Assembly: GCF_910591885.1 (NCBI RefSeq)
Contig: NC_063280.1
Coordinates: 3,968,001 to 4,032,000, forward strand
From: Bombus terrestris
Lineage: Eukaryota; Arthropoda; Insecta; Hymenoptera; Apidae
Direction: 5' to 3'
DNA: 64,000 bases
Positions within the stretch are counted from its first letter, which is position 1; each line of letters begins with the position of its first letter. Of this stretch, positions 35,729 through 47,330 are shown one piece after another. The translations under genes and the position numbers were made by a program. The notes under the pieces are model-generated. The model had not been told where the DNA came from. It searched no databases and saw nothing but the letters and a program-made list of their open reading frames with translations.

Positions 35729-36168
35729 CCTTTTTTATTATTATTATTTAATTTGTACTTTACAATTTGTCCAGCTGGACATTTGGTAAAACTTTTCTAA
35801 CTTAATTACTAAGTAACATGTGGATAGCTACCCTCAGCGGGATACCATCTTCGAGTTTGACTATTTTATTTCTTTAATGAGGTCAATGGGGTGTTTTCTT
35901 TTTAGTCTTCTTACTATAAGAGTTTTGCTCGCTTCAGCAGCCAGCTGGTTTGGATGTGTTGCCGTTCTTTCCTTGTATTTTTCTCCGTACCTGCCGATTT
36001 CTTCGTTGATCGTTGGTGTTTTTAAGTCTGCGTATATCCTCGCTTCTGACATACCATGGGGCGTTGATTATTGTTCTCAGTATCTTCGATTGTAGCGATT
36101 CTAGTTTATTTATGTGGCTCATTGCTGCTGTCCCCCATAGCGGCATTCCGTACGTCCAAATTAGTTTT

Positions 36169-36173
36169 ATTAT
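36169..36173 (+). repeat. LTR target-site duplication, left
   Basis: ATTAT, repeated exactly at 36468-36472 on the other side of the LTR. Confidence 0.88.
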
Positions 36174-36467
36174 TGTTGAGGTTATTAGATGTATAAAGAG
36201 AGAAAACGCGTGGATAAAGTGTAAGGTACAATATACATATATTTAATTTAATAGAGAAGTGTAATAATAAGTAGGAATACAATTTGAGCTGGTCCACCAG
36301 CAGTGTTACCTTATAACTGAAAACCCCGAAGCCAACGTCGCTTGTCTACTATTTATGGTCTGCCTTCCTGCTAATCTTTTGTCTATATGCTGTCAATGAC
36401 TTCAGCGCTTGAGAAAACTAAAAAGACCAGATGTGGAGTTTTCGTAGAAGTGGTGACCACTTCAACA
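36174..36467. mobile_element. Solo LTR inside a jockey copy
   Basis: The segment starts TGTTGAGG and ends ACTTCAACA (TG...CA ends). It has a perfect 5-base ATTAT duplication on both sides, and removing it restores the jockey coding sequence around the MPLWG motif. It is 294 bases and shares blocks with the 343-base copy at 8856-9198. The 5-base duplication fits copia, gypsy or BEL/Pao elements. With no internal region, the superfamily cannot be decided. Confidence 0.9.
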
Positions 36468-36472
36468 ATTAT
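36468..36472 (+). repeat. LTR target-site duplication, right
   Basis: ATTAT, the partner of 36169-36173. Confidence 0.88.
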
Positions 36473-36831
36473 CGTTTTGTATATTTTTAATTTATTTTCT
36501 ATGCCGAGTTTACAATTCCCACTAGTTAACCAGTACATTTGTCTCTTTTTATCCGTATTTTGTCTATAACTGATTTAGTATGTTGCTTCCATGTAAGTTG
36601 TGTGCTAAGTGAAGTCCTAGGTATTTAACTTGCCTTGTTTGCGTTATGTGCGTGCCATTCAGTTGGATATTTGGTGGTTTCCGTTTTCTTAGTGTAAATG
36701 TAATATGGTTGCATTTACTGGGCTTTGCTTTTATTTGTTTATCTTGTAGCCATTTTTCTATTTTTCTGATGTGCTCTCGTAGTAATTTAACTTCTGTTTC
36801 TGGATTACTGTGCCTAACTGAAACAACTACT

Positions 36832-38215
36832 GAGTGGGAAGAAAGATAACGCTGATGCAACACGAAACACACGGTGATCTCATGAAATGGTTGGTAGCAT
36901 ACGTACAGGCTGATCTCGTTGTTCGATTAAAAACAACATCAAGTGTCGTCCGTGCAAGCGGTAAATAACCTGTCGTCATTAGAGGAGCCTTTCGATCTAT
37001 CGAATGAAAAAGAATGGCGTCTCTTAATCGGTCATCCAATCGGTTAATGCACCGTTCGTGGTGGCGCGCACGGTAAACTAAATAAATGGTTCCGATTCTC
37101 TTTCCCGTTCTTTCCCGCGCGATACCTTTTCATTTCGTTCTTTCAAAGACATCAACCGTGATTCCAATCGAAGTCAGTGAAAATACGCTTTCGCTACGAT
37201 CTCTTAGCGTGCTTTTTTTATAACGTTTATTGACCAGTAGAAGAGTATTACATGTGTGTGTTGTTCACAACAAACAATGAATTTCGGTTGTGGGGTGGTT
37301 TAGGCAAAAGTACCGATACGTGACGGTACGACATAGCCATACAATGTTTTGTGTATCGAAATTACAGTTTTTAGTGTTACTATTTTTAAATTAGATTTAA
37401 GTCGCTGTAGAGCGGTGCTTATATACGATATTGTCTTTTACTTCCATCTCTGTCCTGAAAACCTGGTCGCAAAAACAGGACAGTATCTCTTAACGTGCAC
37501 TGAAAGGAATATGGCCTATCGCATGAGGGAAAATATACAAGTAATCGACATATGCGTGTATAACACTTCAATAACTGATAAAATTTGCTGTTAGAATTCG
37601 TTTACGCCTCTCAATTTCGTCGAAGAGGAGAAAAATATTGGAAATGTCGAGCGATGACCAGAGACGCGAAACTATAGCCATAAAAGAAAAACGAAAATAG
37701 AGTACACGCGAACTTGACCATGTTTCCCAGGTTTTTTCCTTCGTAAGTCTAACCTCTCTGCGTCCCCCCTTCCCTACCCGCCCGTCCCCACGGATTTATC
37801 TGATTCAATCTATATGCAAATCAATTATAATGGTAAATTAACGGCTGACCTAGACTGTTAGGTAGATATATCTCGGCCGACGATTATCTTGCCAGCATGT
37901 TCGTTGCTAGTTTCGCAATTATGACCCAGTCGTTGTAATGACTGTTTAGTCACCGCTAGCTCCGCGGGGCAATTTAATTATCATCGAGCTGCGAGATCAG
38001 TGGTCTCGGCCGGTGTATCGTCGTGCCAGTTCCTCGACCGGCCATGCGGGAAAGCCGATCGGTACCTGTACGAAGAAATTATGTTGTTGCTGCACCAGCA
38101 AACGTGTAATTCGACTTTATTAGTTCGCTTGGCAGAGGTTGATATCATCGGAGATATTTAACATTCGTGTGTTATTAAATCGTATCTCGAAGGAAAAGTA
38201 ACGATTACAAGATTT
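36832..38215. other. Non-coding block
   Basis: I see no supportable gene or recognisable repeat. Short open frames exist in both strands. A pyrimidine-rich stretch lies at about 37730-37800. Confidence 0.5.
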
Positions 38216-38415
38216 GTAATATCGGTATTTATCTGGCATATAGCAGGGTTTTTTGGTAGTTATTAGATATCGAAAGAGAACAATCTTTGTTAACAATGGA
38301 ATTCTAACGAAACAATTTGCCGAATGTAAATCGTGGAATTTGCCATATCGGTAATACATGGTACAGATTTTCGCGAATATTAGATATCAAAGGAGAAAAA
38401 TTTCATTTAACAGAA
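38216..38415 (+). repeat. Diverged tandem duplication, period about 126
   Basis: ATATCGGTA at 38219-38227 recurs at 38345-38353, and ATTAGATATC at 38262 recurs at 38389, both shifted by 126-127 bases. Each is followed by a similar GAAAGAGAA / AAAGGAGAA word. The copies differ by many substitutions. Confidence 0.5.
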
Positions 38416-38419
38416 AGTG

Positions 38420-41400
38420 GAGCGGAGCCGGCCACTTCAATTCTCGAAAAGGAATTTTCATTTTCATTCCATTGTCAATATATCGAATTTTGATTTTCCG
38501 CGAATAAAACTCTGCCCGAGTTAACCATACGCAAAACCTATTTTCAAGAATAACTGCCAGTTCTATTCCCTATTACCAATCCTATACTGAAATTGTTCAT
38601 CCGCCTATTAAACGTTTATCCCTCTAACTTCACATATTTTAATCCATCGGTGAGCATTCGACGCACGTAGCCTTCCGCCGGTTAAAATTACGCTCTCAAT
38701 CTGCTGAAAGATTGAATGGACGTCCATTTATAGCAAATGTACCGGTACCCGGCCGTACGATAACAAACGAATTGAAGAAAGGGGGTGGCAGGAGGATGGG
38801 AGAAGTAGCGTGGAAAGAAAAGTGGCGTACATGAGCGCGATCCTATAACTACCACCTTTAGGCGTATCTTCGGCCGGGTAACAGCGAGTACAACACCAAG
38901 TCCATTCAATCTAATACTTCTACGGGTAGGACGGTGGTCCGGGGAGGGCAAGCTAGCAACAACCATTTGAACCCACACAGCCAAAGGGGTCGACACGAAC
39001 GTGGTTAGGGGCAGTTTAATATCGGATAATTGAATCCGAACCTCCCACCCCCTGGCCACACGACCTCTGGCTCACTCCTGGCCACGAAGAAACGAGACAG
39101 AGACGAACGGAGAGTGGCAATGAGAGAGAAAGCGAGAGACAAAGTGGAGAGACTGGGAACGAGCGAGAAAGGGTATAGTAGACTAGAAAGCGGAGATAAA
39201 GAACGACTCGAATAAAAAGAGGGAGGGAGACGACCAGGGCTGATAGAAATAGAAACTGGTAGGTGAAGAGGATGAGGAAAGAAATCGAAATGTAGAGGAA
39301 AATAAGAAGTAGGAAGGAAAAAAGGATAACTGTGACAAGGAGTAGAGTAGCGAGTATGTGGCCAGAGTTGGTTACTACCTCTTATTGCAACTTCATCGAA
39401 CGAAACAAATAGAGGAAACACAGTGTAGTTCAAAGATGGAGGAACGAAAGAAGGGCGGCCCAATTTGCAGCGAGTATTACATCGAAGATCGACTGTAAAG
39501 GAATCAAACTGCAAGCATATCTTCGCGATTAATTCGAGCGAACTTTATCTTCGTACGAAAGAAAGAACGATGGATAAGCATTCCAGGCTAGGCAATGCAA
39601 TCCCATTCCGGCCAATAAGAGTAAATTAAAGCCGATGTGGAGACCGGTGGGTGCTAACAATTCGAACTGTCGACCGTTGCTCTAAATGGCCCCGATATAT
39701 GTGTCTTTCCGTATCTGCGTCTCTTTTCCTCCTCGCCAGTTTTTTCTTTCGCCTTTCACGCGATATAAGTCGGAACTCGTCCGGTCCCTGGCACCCAACC
39801 CTCCACCCCTGACCCCGTTGCGGCTCTCTATACACATAGTTAAAATAGTAGCGGCCTGTGGAATGTGGGACCGCGCACAATTTATTTGGCCAACGTAAAT
39901 TTTCTGCCGACGAATCCCCCTGGGAAGTTATTTAATTTCGGGGCCGATTCTCAGATCTGGAGAACCCGCTGCTGTTAACGGCTCAGACTTTTTCACCCTT
40001 TTACCTGGCCGGCGCTTCTGGAAATTTATGTCACAGCACGGTGTACCGTTCAGGAATTGTCCGGATCGTATGCCGAACTCCATTCCTTTCCCTCGTTTGC
40101 GTCCTACGGACCGATCTCCAGAGACTTTTTAGTATAATAGTTTCTCGTAATCGTTGCTGGTTTCACACTTTCGCGATGAGAGTGAAAAACTCAAGCCACG
40201 AAATTTCGTATTGTAAATGTCACATTTTAAGTGTCATCATACGTAAAGCAATTATCGATACTTGCATCCGATAAAACGTTGAAACGCGAACTACCTTCGC
40301 AATAAAGAGATCATTATTTTTCAAATCGTTCGTTCTGAATTCTTCGTTATTCGAGTATATCGTCGATACGTTAATATCGAATAAAGTTTAAAACAAACTG
40401 TAATATTCTCTAATCGTAAGTCGATTAAAAACGAAACGGCGTTTTCTGCCGTGCAGAAAAATGGTATATACAATTCATAAAAGCGAGATTGGACCTATCA
40501 AATCGACCATAGGCAATTATCCCCGTCGGTTGGAATGGGGATGGTAGAGAAAAGTATCGCGAGATGGGGGCGGTATCGTTGAAATGCAGTCGTCATAATG
40601 ACCCCTGCGATATACACAGGATACGAGTGTATACAATGACGACGGGGATACGCGCGGAAAAAATCAGCCGGCGACTGGGATTTCGTTTAATTAATTTTTT
40701 AATTACAAACTCATCGAAATGAGTCGGCGAACAGCGACAGCGGACGACGACGGCTCGTATCGACCAATCCAGAATTTTTGATGTGATTGATGGGCGGCGA
40801 GGAGGGCCGCAAGAACGAGCCCCGTCGATACGATCATGATTATTATTAATTTTACAGGTATTATTGGTTATCGTTTATATTTATTCAGTACTATCCGGTT
40901 GGTCCACCCCTTCCCTTCACCCTGTCAACCCCCTCGTCCCACACCATCGTCCATATTTGCCTCCACGCCGCAGGATAGAGGCGAAGTTGCGTATAGGTTG
41001 GGACGATGCCGCGGAGAGAGACGGCTGTATTTACAAGCTCACAAAGCAACGATACGCAATATTAAAATGTACGGGTAAATTAAAAGTAGAAGCTGCGTGG
41101 AATCGACTAATAAAAAATTATTTCGTCGCAGTTGCAGTCTGACCGGCGCGATTAAATGTAGCCGAGTATCGTAACTTTCGATGACCGTCCGGAGGAAAAA
41201 CGAACAAAAAGAGAAACGATTCACGCAAAGATCTGTTAAATATATTTTATTAATCGTTGAACGATTATTCGCTGAAACAGATAAAGAACTCTTCGCACTG
41301 TGCCTCGTCGAGCTTGTGTAACGAACTTTGTAGATGTTGCTGTTGGAGGAGAAAATTAGGAAAATAGTAAAGAAGAATTAAGAGAAGAAGAGATGCAGGA

Positions 41401-44400
41401 ATGGGGAAAAGTGTAAACGCGATCAATGGAAGATCGAAAATCGAAGGTTTCGGCGGCGAGGGTTAAACTCTGCCCTTCGGCCCTGTGAAGGTTACGGAAA
41501 AGGCGTGAGAAAGAAATGAAAGGTCTGCGAAGAGAAAAGCTCTCTTTTATTAAACGAAAAATTGGATCGTGCTTGTCGGAATGCAATATTTCGACGGATT
41601 CATTTGGTGGAAACATTTCTTCCTCGGGAAAAAATTCAATCAAATCCAGAAGGTGAGGTAGGAAGGTAGAGGAGGGTGACAGAGAGTGAAAGAGGAAAGA
41701 AGAGAGGAGAAGCGAAAACACGCTAACGTCGGTCGGGAAGCGAAGAGAAGAGGAGAAGGAGCGAGAAGAAAAGTACGAAAAGTTCGAAGAGCAAAAAGTC
41801 ACGTCGGGCCCGGGTATCGAAATATTTACAAGCTATCGAGCGGTATTATTTCATTGGCGGCGGTCGATCCTTTCAACGTGACCGTTGCAAAATTCAATCT
41901 CATTGATCGATCGCCACGGTCGTTTATAACTTCGTCGAAATTGCATCGTTAGCGGCGCGGTGAGGTATCGATCAACGGCGCGGCTCATTATTTCTCTCCG
42001 GCTTCGCTGCAAATGATACTTTCTTCGAAAGCAGACAGATTGCGTACAAAATTCCAGGACGGACCGCCGTTAATATTCCTACCAGACGATGCACATTATT
42101 CTCATTACCTCATTAACACACACCGGTCGCCGCTCCATCTCGTTACGACAGAGATCGCGCGTGTATCTTCTTTCTTTTTCCCTTACACACCTCGTACGCG
42201 CGTCACCTTTCTTACAAAGGTACAAAGTGTTTCATAACAACAGGTCAATCGAGGAAGATGTAGCAAAAGATGATGAAGAAACATTCCTTTCTTTTTTTTT
42301 CTAATAAACGTGTGCGCGATTTCGTTTTATTTTTTTAATACAGAAGGTTTAACATAGATTAGACTATCGTAATCAAACCGGCAATTAGTTATGAATCTTA
42401 TAGACATCTATCGCATTTACTAAAAATACTACAAGATCAAACAATATACACAAAAAATAAGATCTCATCTTCTCATCACCTATTACTTAATCGGCCTATA
42501 CTTCTGCGACACCTTATACATAAATACCGTACAAGGTTCCACGATGAACGTCTTAAACACGCGGACTTCAACGAGCAAGAACAAAGCGTCCCTACTGGCG
42601 AACGCGTTGCTGTAATTTTTCCAGCTCGAATTTCCGGAAGCCGAAACAACGACGAAGAGGAATTCCTTCGAGGATCGAGATTCCGCGTCCTGTCCACGAG
42701 TGAATTTTCACTTTGGCCCGGGTGATGAGCCACCATTACGGTGATTTACTTAATGAGCACAGCGACATACCAGCCAAGGGAGAAAGAAGAACGAGAAGAA
42801 CGATGGCCATCGGGCTAAGCACGATAGAGAGGGTTAAAAGTAAGGCACGCATTGTCTTCGAGAGGACCAGGCCGAGAGAAAGTGTGTCGAAAAACAATGG
42901 TGTGTTCAACCCCTATCCGTATGCCCGTTCTTTTCGCTCGTCCTTTCCTCTCTTTTCTTCCCGGATCCTCGTCCGCACCTTGAGGTCTTGATGAAAACGT
43001 GACCTAGTATGATTCTGCTGCAGCTACCTGCTGTACCGACTGTGCTTCTCATCCCTAAAAGGCGCTCTCTGGAAATCCGCTGGCGTTGTTTCGTCCATTT
43101 TTCGTTGTTTCGTGAATAATGAATATCTTCTTCCTTTTTTCCCTGTTTTCTTTTCTTTTCTTCTTTCTACCGTTTTATTTATACTTCTATTATGACGAGG
43201 CTTCATTTCAGAGGGAGAGACTCGAATATCAAGTAAGCCTGTTAGTCTTATCGAGGAAAGGTTATCTTGTAAGCTTATCAATCGTTGTATCAGAGACCAT
43301 TACGTCGCAATGCGACACAATCTACAAGCGTGCACGGGGCCGAGGTAACGAAATTAATTTTTTGCGTGACCGTTCGATCGAACCGCATTCAAGAAGCGGC
43401 GCACGCGGCCCGCTTAAGGAGCCACTCGTTGCGGCCAGTTAGAGGCGAGTGTCGCTGGTACCGAGCAGCACGGATCAATTTATTCCTTAATTTACATTTC
43501 TTTAGAAATCTTTTTACCCTCTGTCCCGCCCCGTGCCCACCGTCCCTCCGCGGTTATTTACGACATGTCGTGATAGCATGGCCGCTACCCCGGCCAGGAT
43601 TAATGTCGCGACCTTAATTCATTGCCGAAGCTACCTCGACCTCTTGGCCAGCTTCTCGAACAGTACGTTTTCGTGCTTGTCGTGAACGGTAATGAGTTTC
43701 TTAACGAAATTCCAATCTCAAAAAGGATCGATATTTTCATTTGCCTACTGTTCGATTGAATAACGATACCTCTTAAAGTTTAACATATTTGCTGCTATCG
43801 ATGCATACGTTGCTTTATATTAATTATCTGAAATTCAATTGCCAGACTGCCGGTAATAAATGAGCTGCTCAGAAGTCGTGCCGGTCAACTCCACTTTTTA
43901 TCAGAATTTCACAATTTCATTATATAAATACACGATTAATGTTCAAGCTCCGAAAACAAATTACTTATTTCCATGTGTTCATTTGTTACAAAAAGAAGAG
44001 ATGAATAGTCAAATTTTAGTAACAACGTACGTCATTCGAATGTTGAAACACGGACTTGTTTATAAAAAAAAAAATGGTCTAAGATAACAGTTTCTGTTCT
44101 GAAATCGTTTTCGAGTATCAAAGCTGTGTGATGTCGCCTCGTTAAAAAAACAACAGAAAGAAGTTATCGATTTGCATGGCAGGCAGAGGGCGGGAAAAGG
44201 CGCAAACTAATTACGTGGATTAAACAAGAGAAATGACCTTGTCATATTCATCCAGGCCAGACTCGAAACAAGCGGCGGATGGAGAGAGCAGCGACGCACT
44301 GGCACATCGGTCTCCGGGCGTTCGAACCGGTTCGAGAGTGTCTTTCCAAGGGTTGTAGAACATTCCCACTAAAATATAAAGTGGCTTTCGGGGTGGCATA

Positions 44401-46790
44401 GCAATGGGGTGCCTATCGCATGCATTCACCCAGGGACGCAAACGTGGGGGTGCTATTGATCGACTGGAGAGCCAGTCAACCCTCTCGGCCCTACACGCGC
44501 GCGTAAAGCTCACATGTAAAATCATATATGTATACGCACCTGCACAACGGCCGACGCATCTGTGCCTGTAGGTCGTGCAAACGAACGCGAAAGGTGGAAG
44601 GTTTAATGTCTAACTTTCGGCTTTTCGTGCGTAACAGCCCGTCCAGGTCTTTTCCGTTCGCACCAACCGTTCACCCGATATACGAACGTCTAAAAGAAGA
44701 ATTTCATGACGCGATTATTCTACAGTGGAAAAAACATAGTATGTTTACTTTAACCTGTGATTCACGAGTACAGATCAAACGAGTTAAAAGCATGATTCCT
44801 ATTATGATAAAGTCACATTTGTTAATATAAAAAAAGTCTAAGCGTCCTGCAGAGCTCGATTTGTAGCCTGAACCGGTATCTGTTCCCAAATCACGAAATT
44901 ACAAAGCACAATCTTATGTCATGTTTCATCGTAAATCTACGACTCTTCGGTACACCAACGATCAACGGGTCAGACATCGATCTGTAGAAATTCTTGAAAT
45001 TTTTACTTCTCCATAGGATCGGAACCCGCCATTCCAGTAAGTCCTTATCGCGTTATATTGCGACTGCAATTTTTCTCATAGAGCCAATTCGTTATAGGTC
45101 TTTGCGCGAGCATCGGCGAGGTTTGGCTGAAAGGTGGAGAAACGACGGTGCTGGGACGGCGAAGGGCCGTTTGGAGGGGGGTAATGAAATTGCACTCATC
45201 GTGTGAAATTTAATATTAATCCTGGATGTAATATGAGCGGACGCAGCGGTGCTCAAGCGTCGCGGAAACGAGCGTCACTTTCGTAAGGTTCCAAAGAATC
45301 GACGCCGGTAGCATCGACGTGACACGGTCGCGCCGCCATACCACGTTGGCCCGCCGTCAATCTGTAAAGCGATTATCGCGTCATTTTATCTCGCGATTGC
45401 CTTCGCTGCAATTTCTTTGCCCCTCTCCACCCTCTTTCGCCGGTTCCGCGATAATCTCGTCGTCGTTGGACGATTTTTCTTACGAATCACGACGATCTGG
45501 TTGCACCAATACAGCCTGTGCGCACCTGGTGAGATTCGTAATTGGATAGGATAAGATCGACCACCGGACAAAAACGAGACGTTATCTAACGGTTACATCG
45601 ATCCGGAATTGAATGCAGAAACAGGAAAGGTGAACGCATTAACGATCGCATTGTAGAACGATAATAATCGAGTAATTTTGCGTCAATGTTGTCGAGCGAT
45701 TTTGACATCCGAACACCATAGAAACAAAATATTGGAAAGTTTACGATACACCGGTCGATTATTGGAAGGGAGACGTTGGGCACCGCAACGACCTCGTTCA
45801 AGTGACGAGCGTCCGTTAAAATATTAATACTCGACTTTTAATGAGAGCTGCTCGTCTTTTCTCTTATGGAGCGAGCGCTTGGTGTCCTCTGCCCTTTGCA
45901 GCTTCTCCCCCTTTTGCGTTTCATCGCTGTCGTACCCTCTTTCCCCATTCTCTACTTGTCACGATCCAATAAATGCCGCACGAAGAATCTTCACTCGCGA
46001 ATTTCCCTCCATCCGCGTTATGCTCGCTCCCATCACTGAATTCGGATACCGTGTTCGAAAATCAAATTCTCCGGTGTAATCGTTTCCGGCCGCCCTCGAT
46101 TAAATTCTTCAACGACCTTGGACAATAGTGTCCCGCGTGCTTCCAGCCGATTCTTAAAATCCAGTTATAGCACACAGATAACCCACTGAATCCCGAGAGT
46201 TTTATGACCTTACGGCACCGATCGATCCGGTACAAGTGTCTTCTTACATTTGCTAAGTGGTAGAGAAATTGCTTTTTGTTACAAGAAATATTTCGGATTA
46301 AGTGATCGGCTTGTGTTTACGAAGTAGGAGATTTAGATGCACTTAACTAAATAAGATCATACAAATACATTTTCCTTTCACTAATATATTCTTCTAATAG
46401 CGTTGACAAAAATTATTAAATTTCCTGTACGATACCTGTATCGACGCAATGTGCCATTACAAACTACATATACAAAATCTGGCAAGCTCTTCTCTAAGCT
46501 ACTGAATTCTTACTCGTGTAAGTTGAATACTTTTTTAACAAGTTATTCGTGACAACGTTCAATTTAGAAATTACCCTCTCCCTACTACTGGCGGTAATCT
46601 ATCGTTCTAATTAACCCCCTCCTGCTTCAAGCCCCCGTCGAACTTCCAAATTGCAACACAATCATACCACCCCCACCCCTCAAGAAGCGATACTCGAGGC
46701 CGATAAAATATCTTACTCAACGTTCCCCCTAATCGAACAATCGTCGAGGTAACATAACCCAGGCTCGAGCACAAAGGACTAAATCATCGC
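38420..46790. other. Non-coding block
   Basis: I see no supportable gene. Purine-rich tracts at about 39095-39330 and 41640-41800, and CpG-rich stretches, produce long apparent frames on the opposite strand. A homopolymer-rich TTTAATTAATTTTTTAATTA lies at about 40685. A T-rich run lies at 42288-42300. There are scattered core-promoter-like words but no gene following them. Confidence 0.5.
39095..39330 (+). repeat. Purine-biased tract
   Basis: The plus strand is dominated by A and G, with GAGAGAGAAAGCGAGAGAC-like words. The bias explains the long minus-strand frame over it (39005-39514), which is mostly Ser, Pro, Leu and Phe. Confidence 0.7.
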
Positions 46791-46799
46791 GAAACCCAA

Positions 46800-47330
46800 T
46801 CAATGTCTGGCGTACAATGCAATTACAAATCGCTGTACAATTTCTTCCCTCGACCCGGCACGATCACCTTCTGCTCTGCGAATCAAGGACCTCGATTTAT
46901 CTTTATCCACGCTCTCTCTCTCTCTCTCTCCGTTCTTCGTCTTTGTTTCGCACTCGTCCCAGGACCGTCGCCGACTATGCTCACCGGCACACGTCGGTCC
47001 GTCTCTCTTGTTCCTTCTTCTTGCGGTGTTCTTCCTTGTCGTTGCGCACGGCGATCGGCGCCACCACCTAGCTTAGTCCTGTGCTACCTCCTGTCGCAAG
47101 CTGCCAGCCTAATCACGGCAGGACGTTTTCGCGCCTTCTGCGCCCGCCGGTAGCGCCGACACAGCCCCCACTACCGAGTCCTAACTCGCCTTCCACTGCG
47201 AGTTCCGCTGACCGCAAGTCCTCGCGGCGAAGGATTCGCGTGAAAGTTACCCGACAACTCTTTCGCGCCACGCTGGTTCCGCTTCCCTCTGCGCGCCTCT
47301 TGGCGACAACAGCGACGAACATCGTGCACC
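46800..47330. other. GC- and CpG-richer segment
   Basis: Compared with its neighbours this segment is visibly GC-rich and C/T-biased, and includes a (CT)n tract at 46912-46930. Frames on both strands are open over 80-116 codons with low-complexity, Ser/Arg/Pro-rich products, which points to composition rather than coding. A promoter or untranslated exon is possible, but I see no decisive motif. Confidence 0.35.
46912..46930 (+). repeat. (CT)n microsatellite
   Basis: A perfect CT dinucleotide repeat of about 9 units. Confidence 0.95.

Larger units (their letters stand above)
35729..36824 (-). mobile_element. Jockey-clade retroposon copy carrying a solo LTR
   Basis: On the minus strand, from 36824 inward, translation gives the thumb of a jockey-clade reverse transcriptase: KPSKCNHITFTLRKRKPPN, then a YLGLHLA motif. 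After the LTR interruption it continues with MPLWGTAAMSHINKLESLQS, then NAPWYV, and the C-terminal RRLKRKH before TAG. The T-rich end at about 35731-35750 is the poly(A) side. The palm domain and endonuclease are missing. Frameshifts split the frame. A 294-base LTR sits inside, so this copy predates that element. Confidence 0.9.

Noticed and set aside
39005..39514. 169-codon minus-strand frame
   Set aside because: It lies over a purine-rich tract, and the product is Ser/Pro/Leu/Phe-rich low-complexity sequence.
41356..41802. 148-codon minus-strand frame
   Set aside because: It is partly a by-product of the purine tract at 41640-41800, with no domain or splice context.
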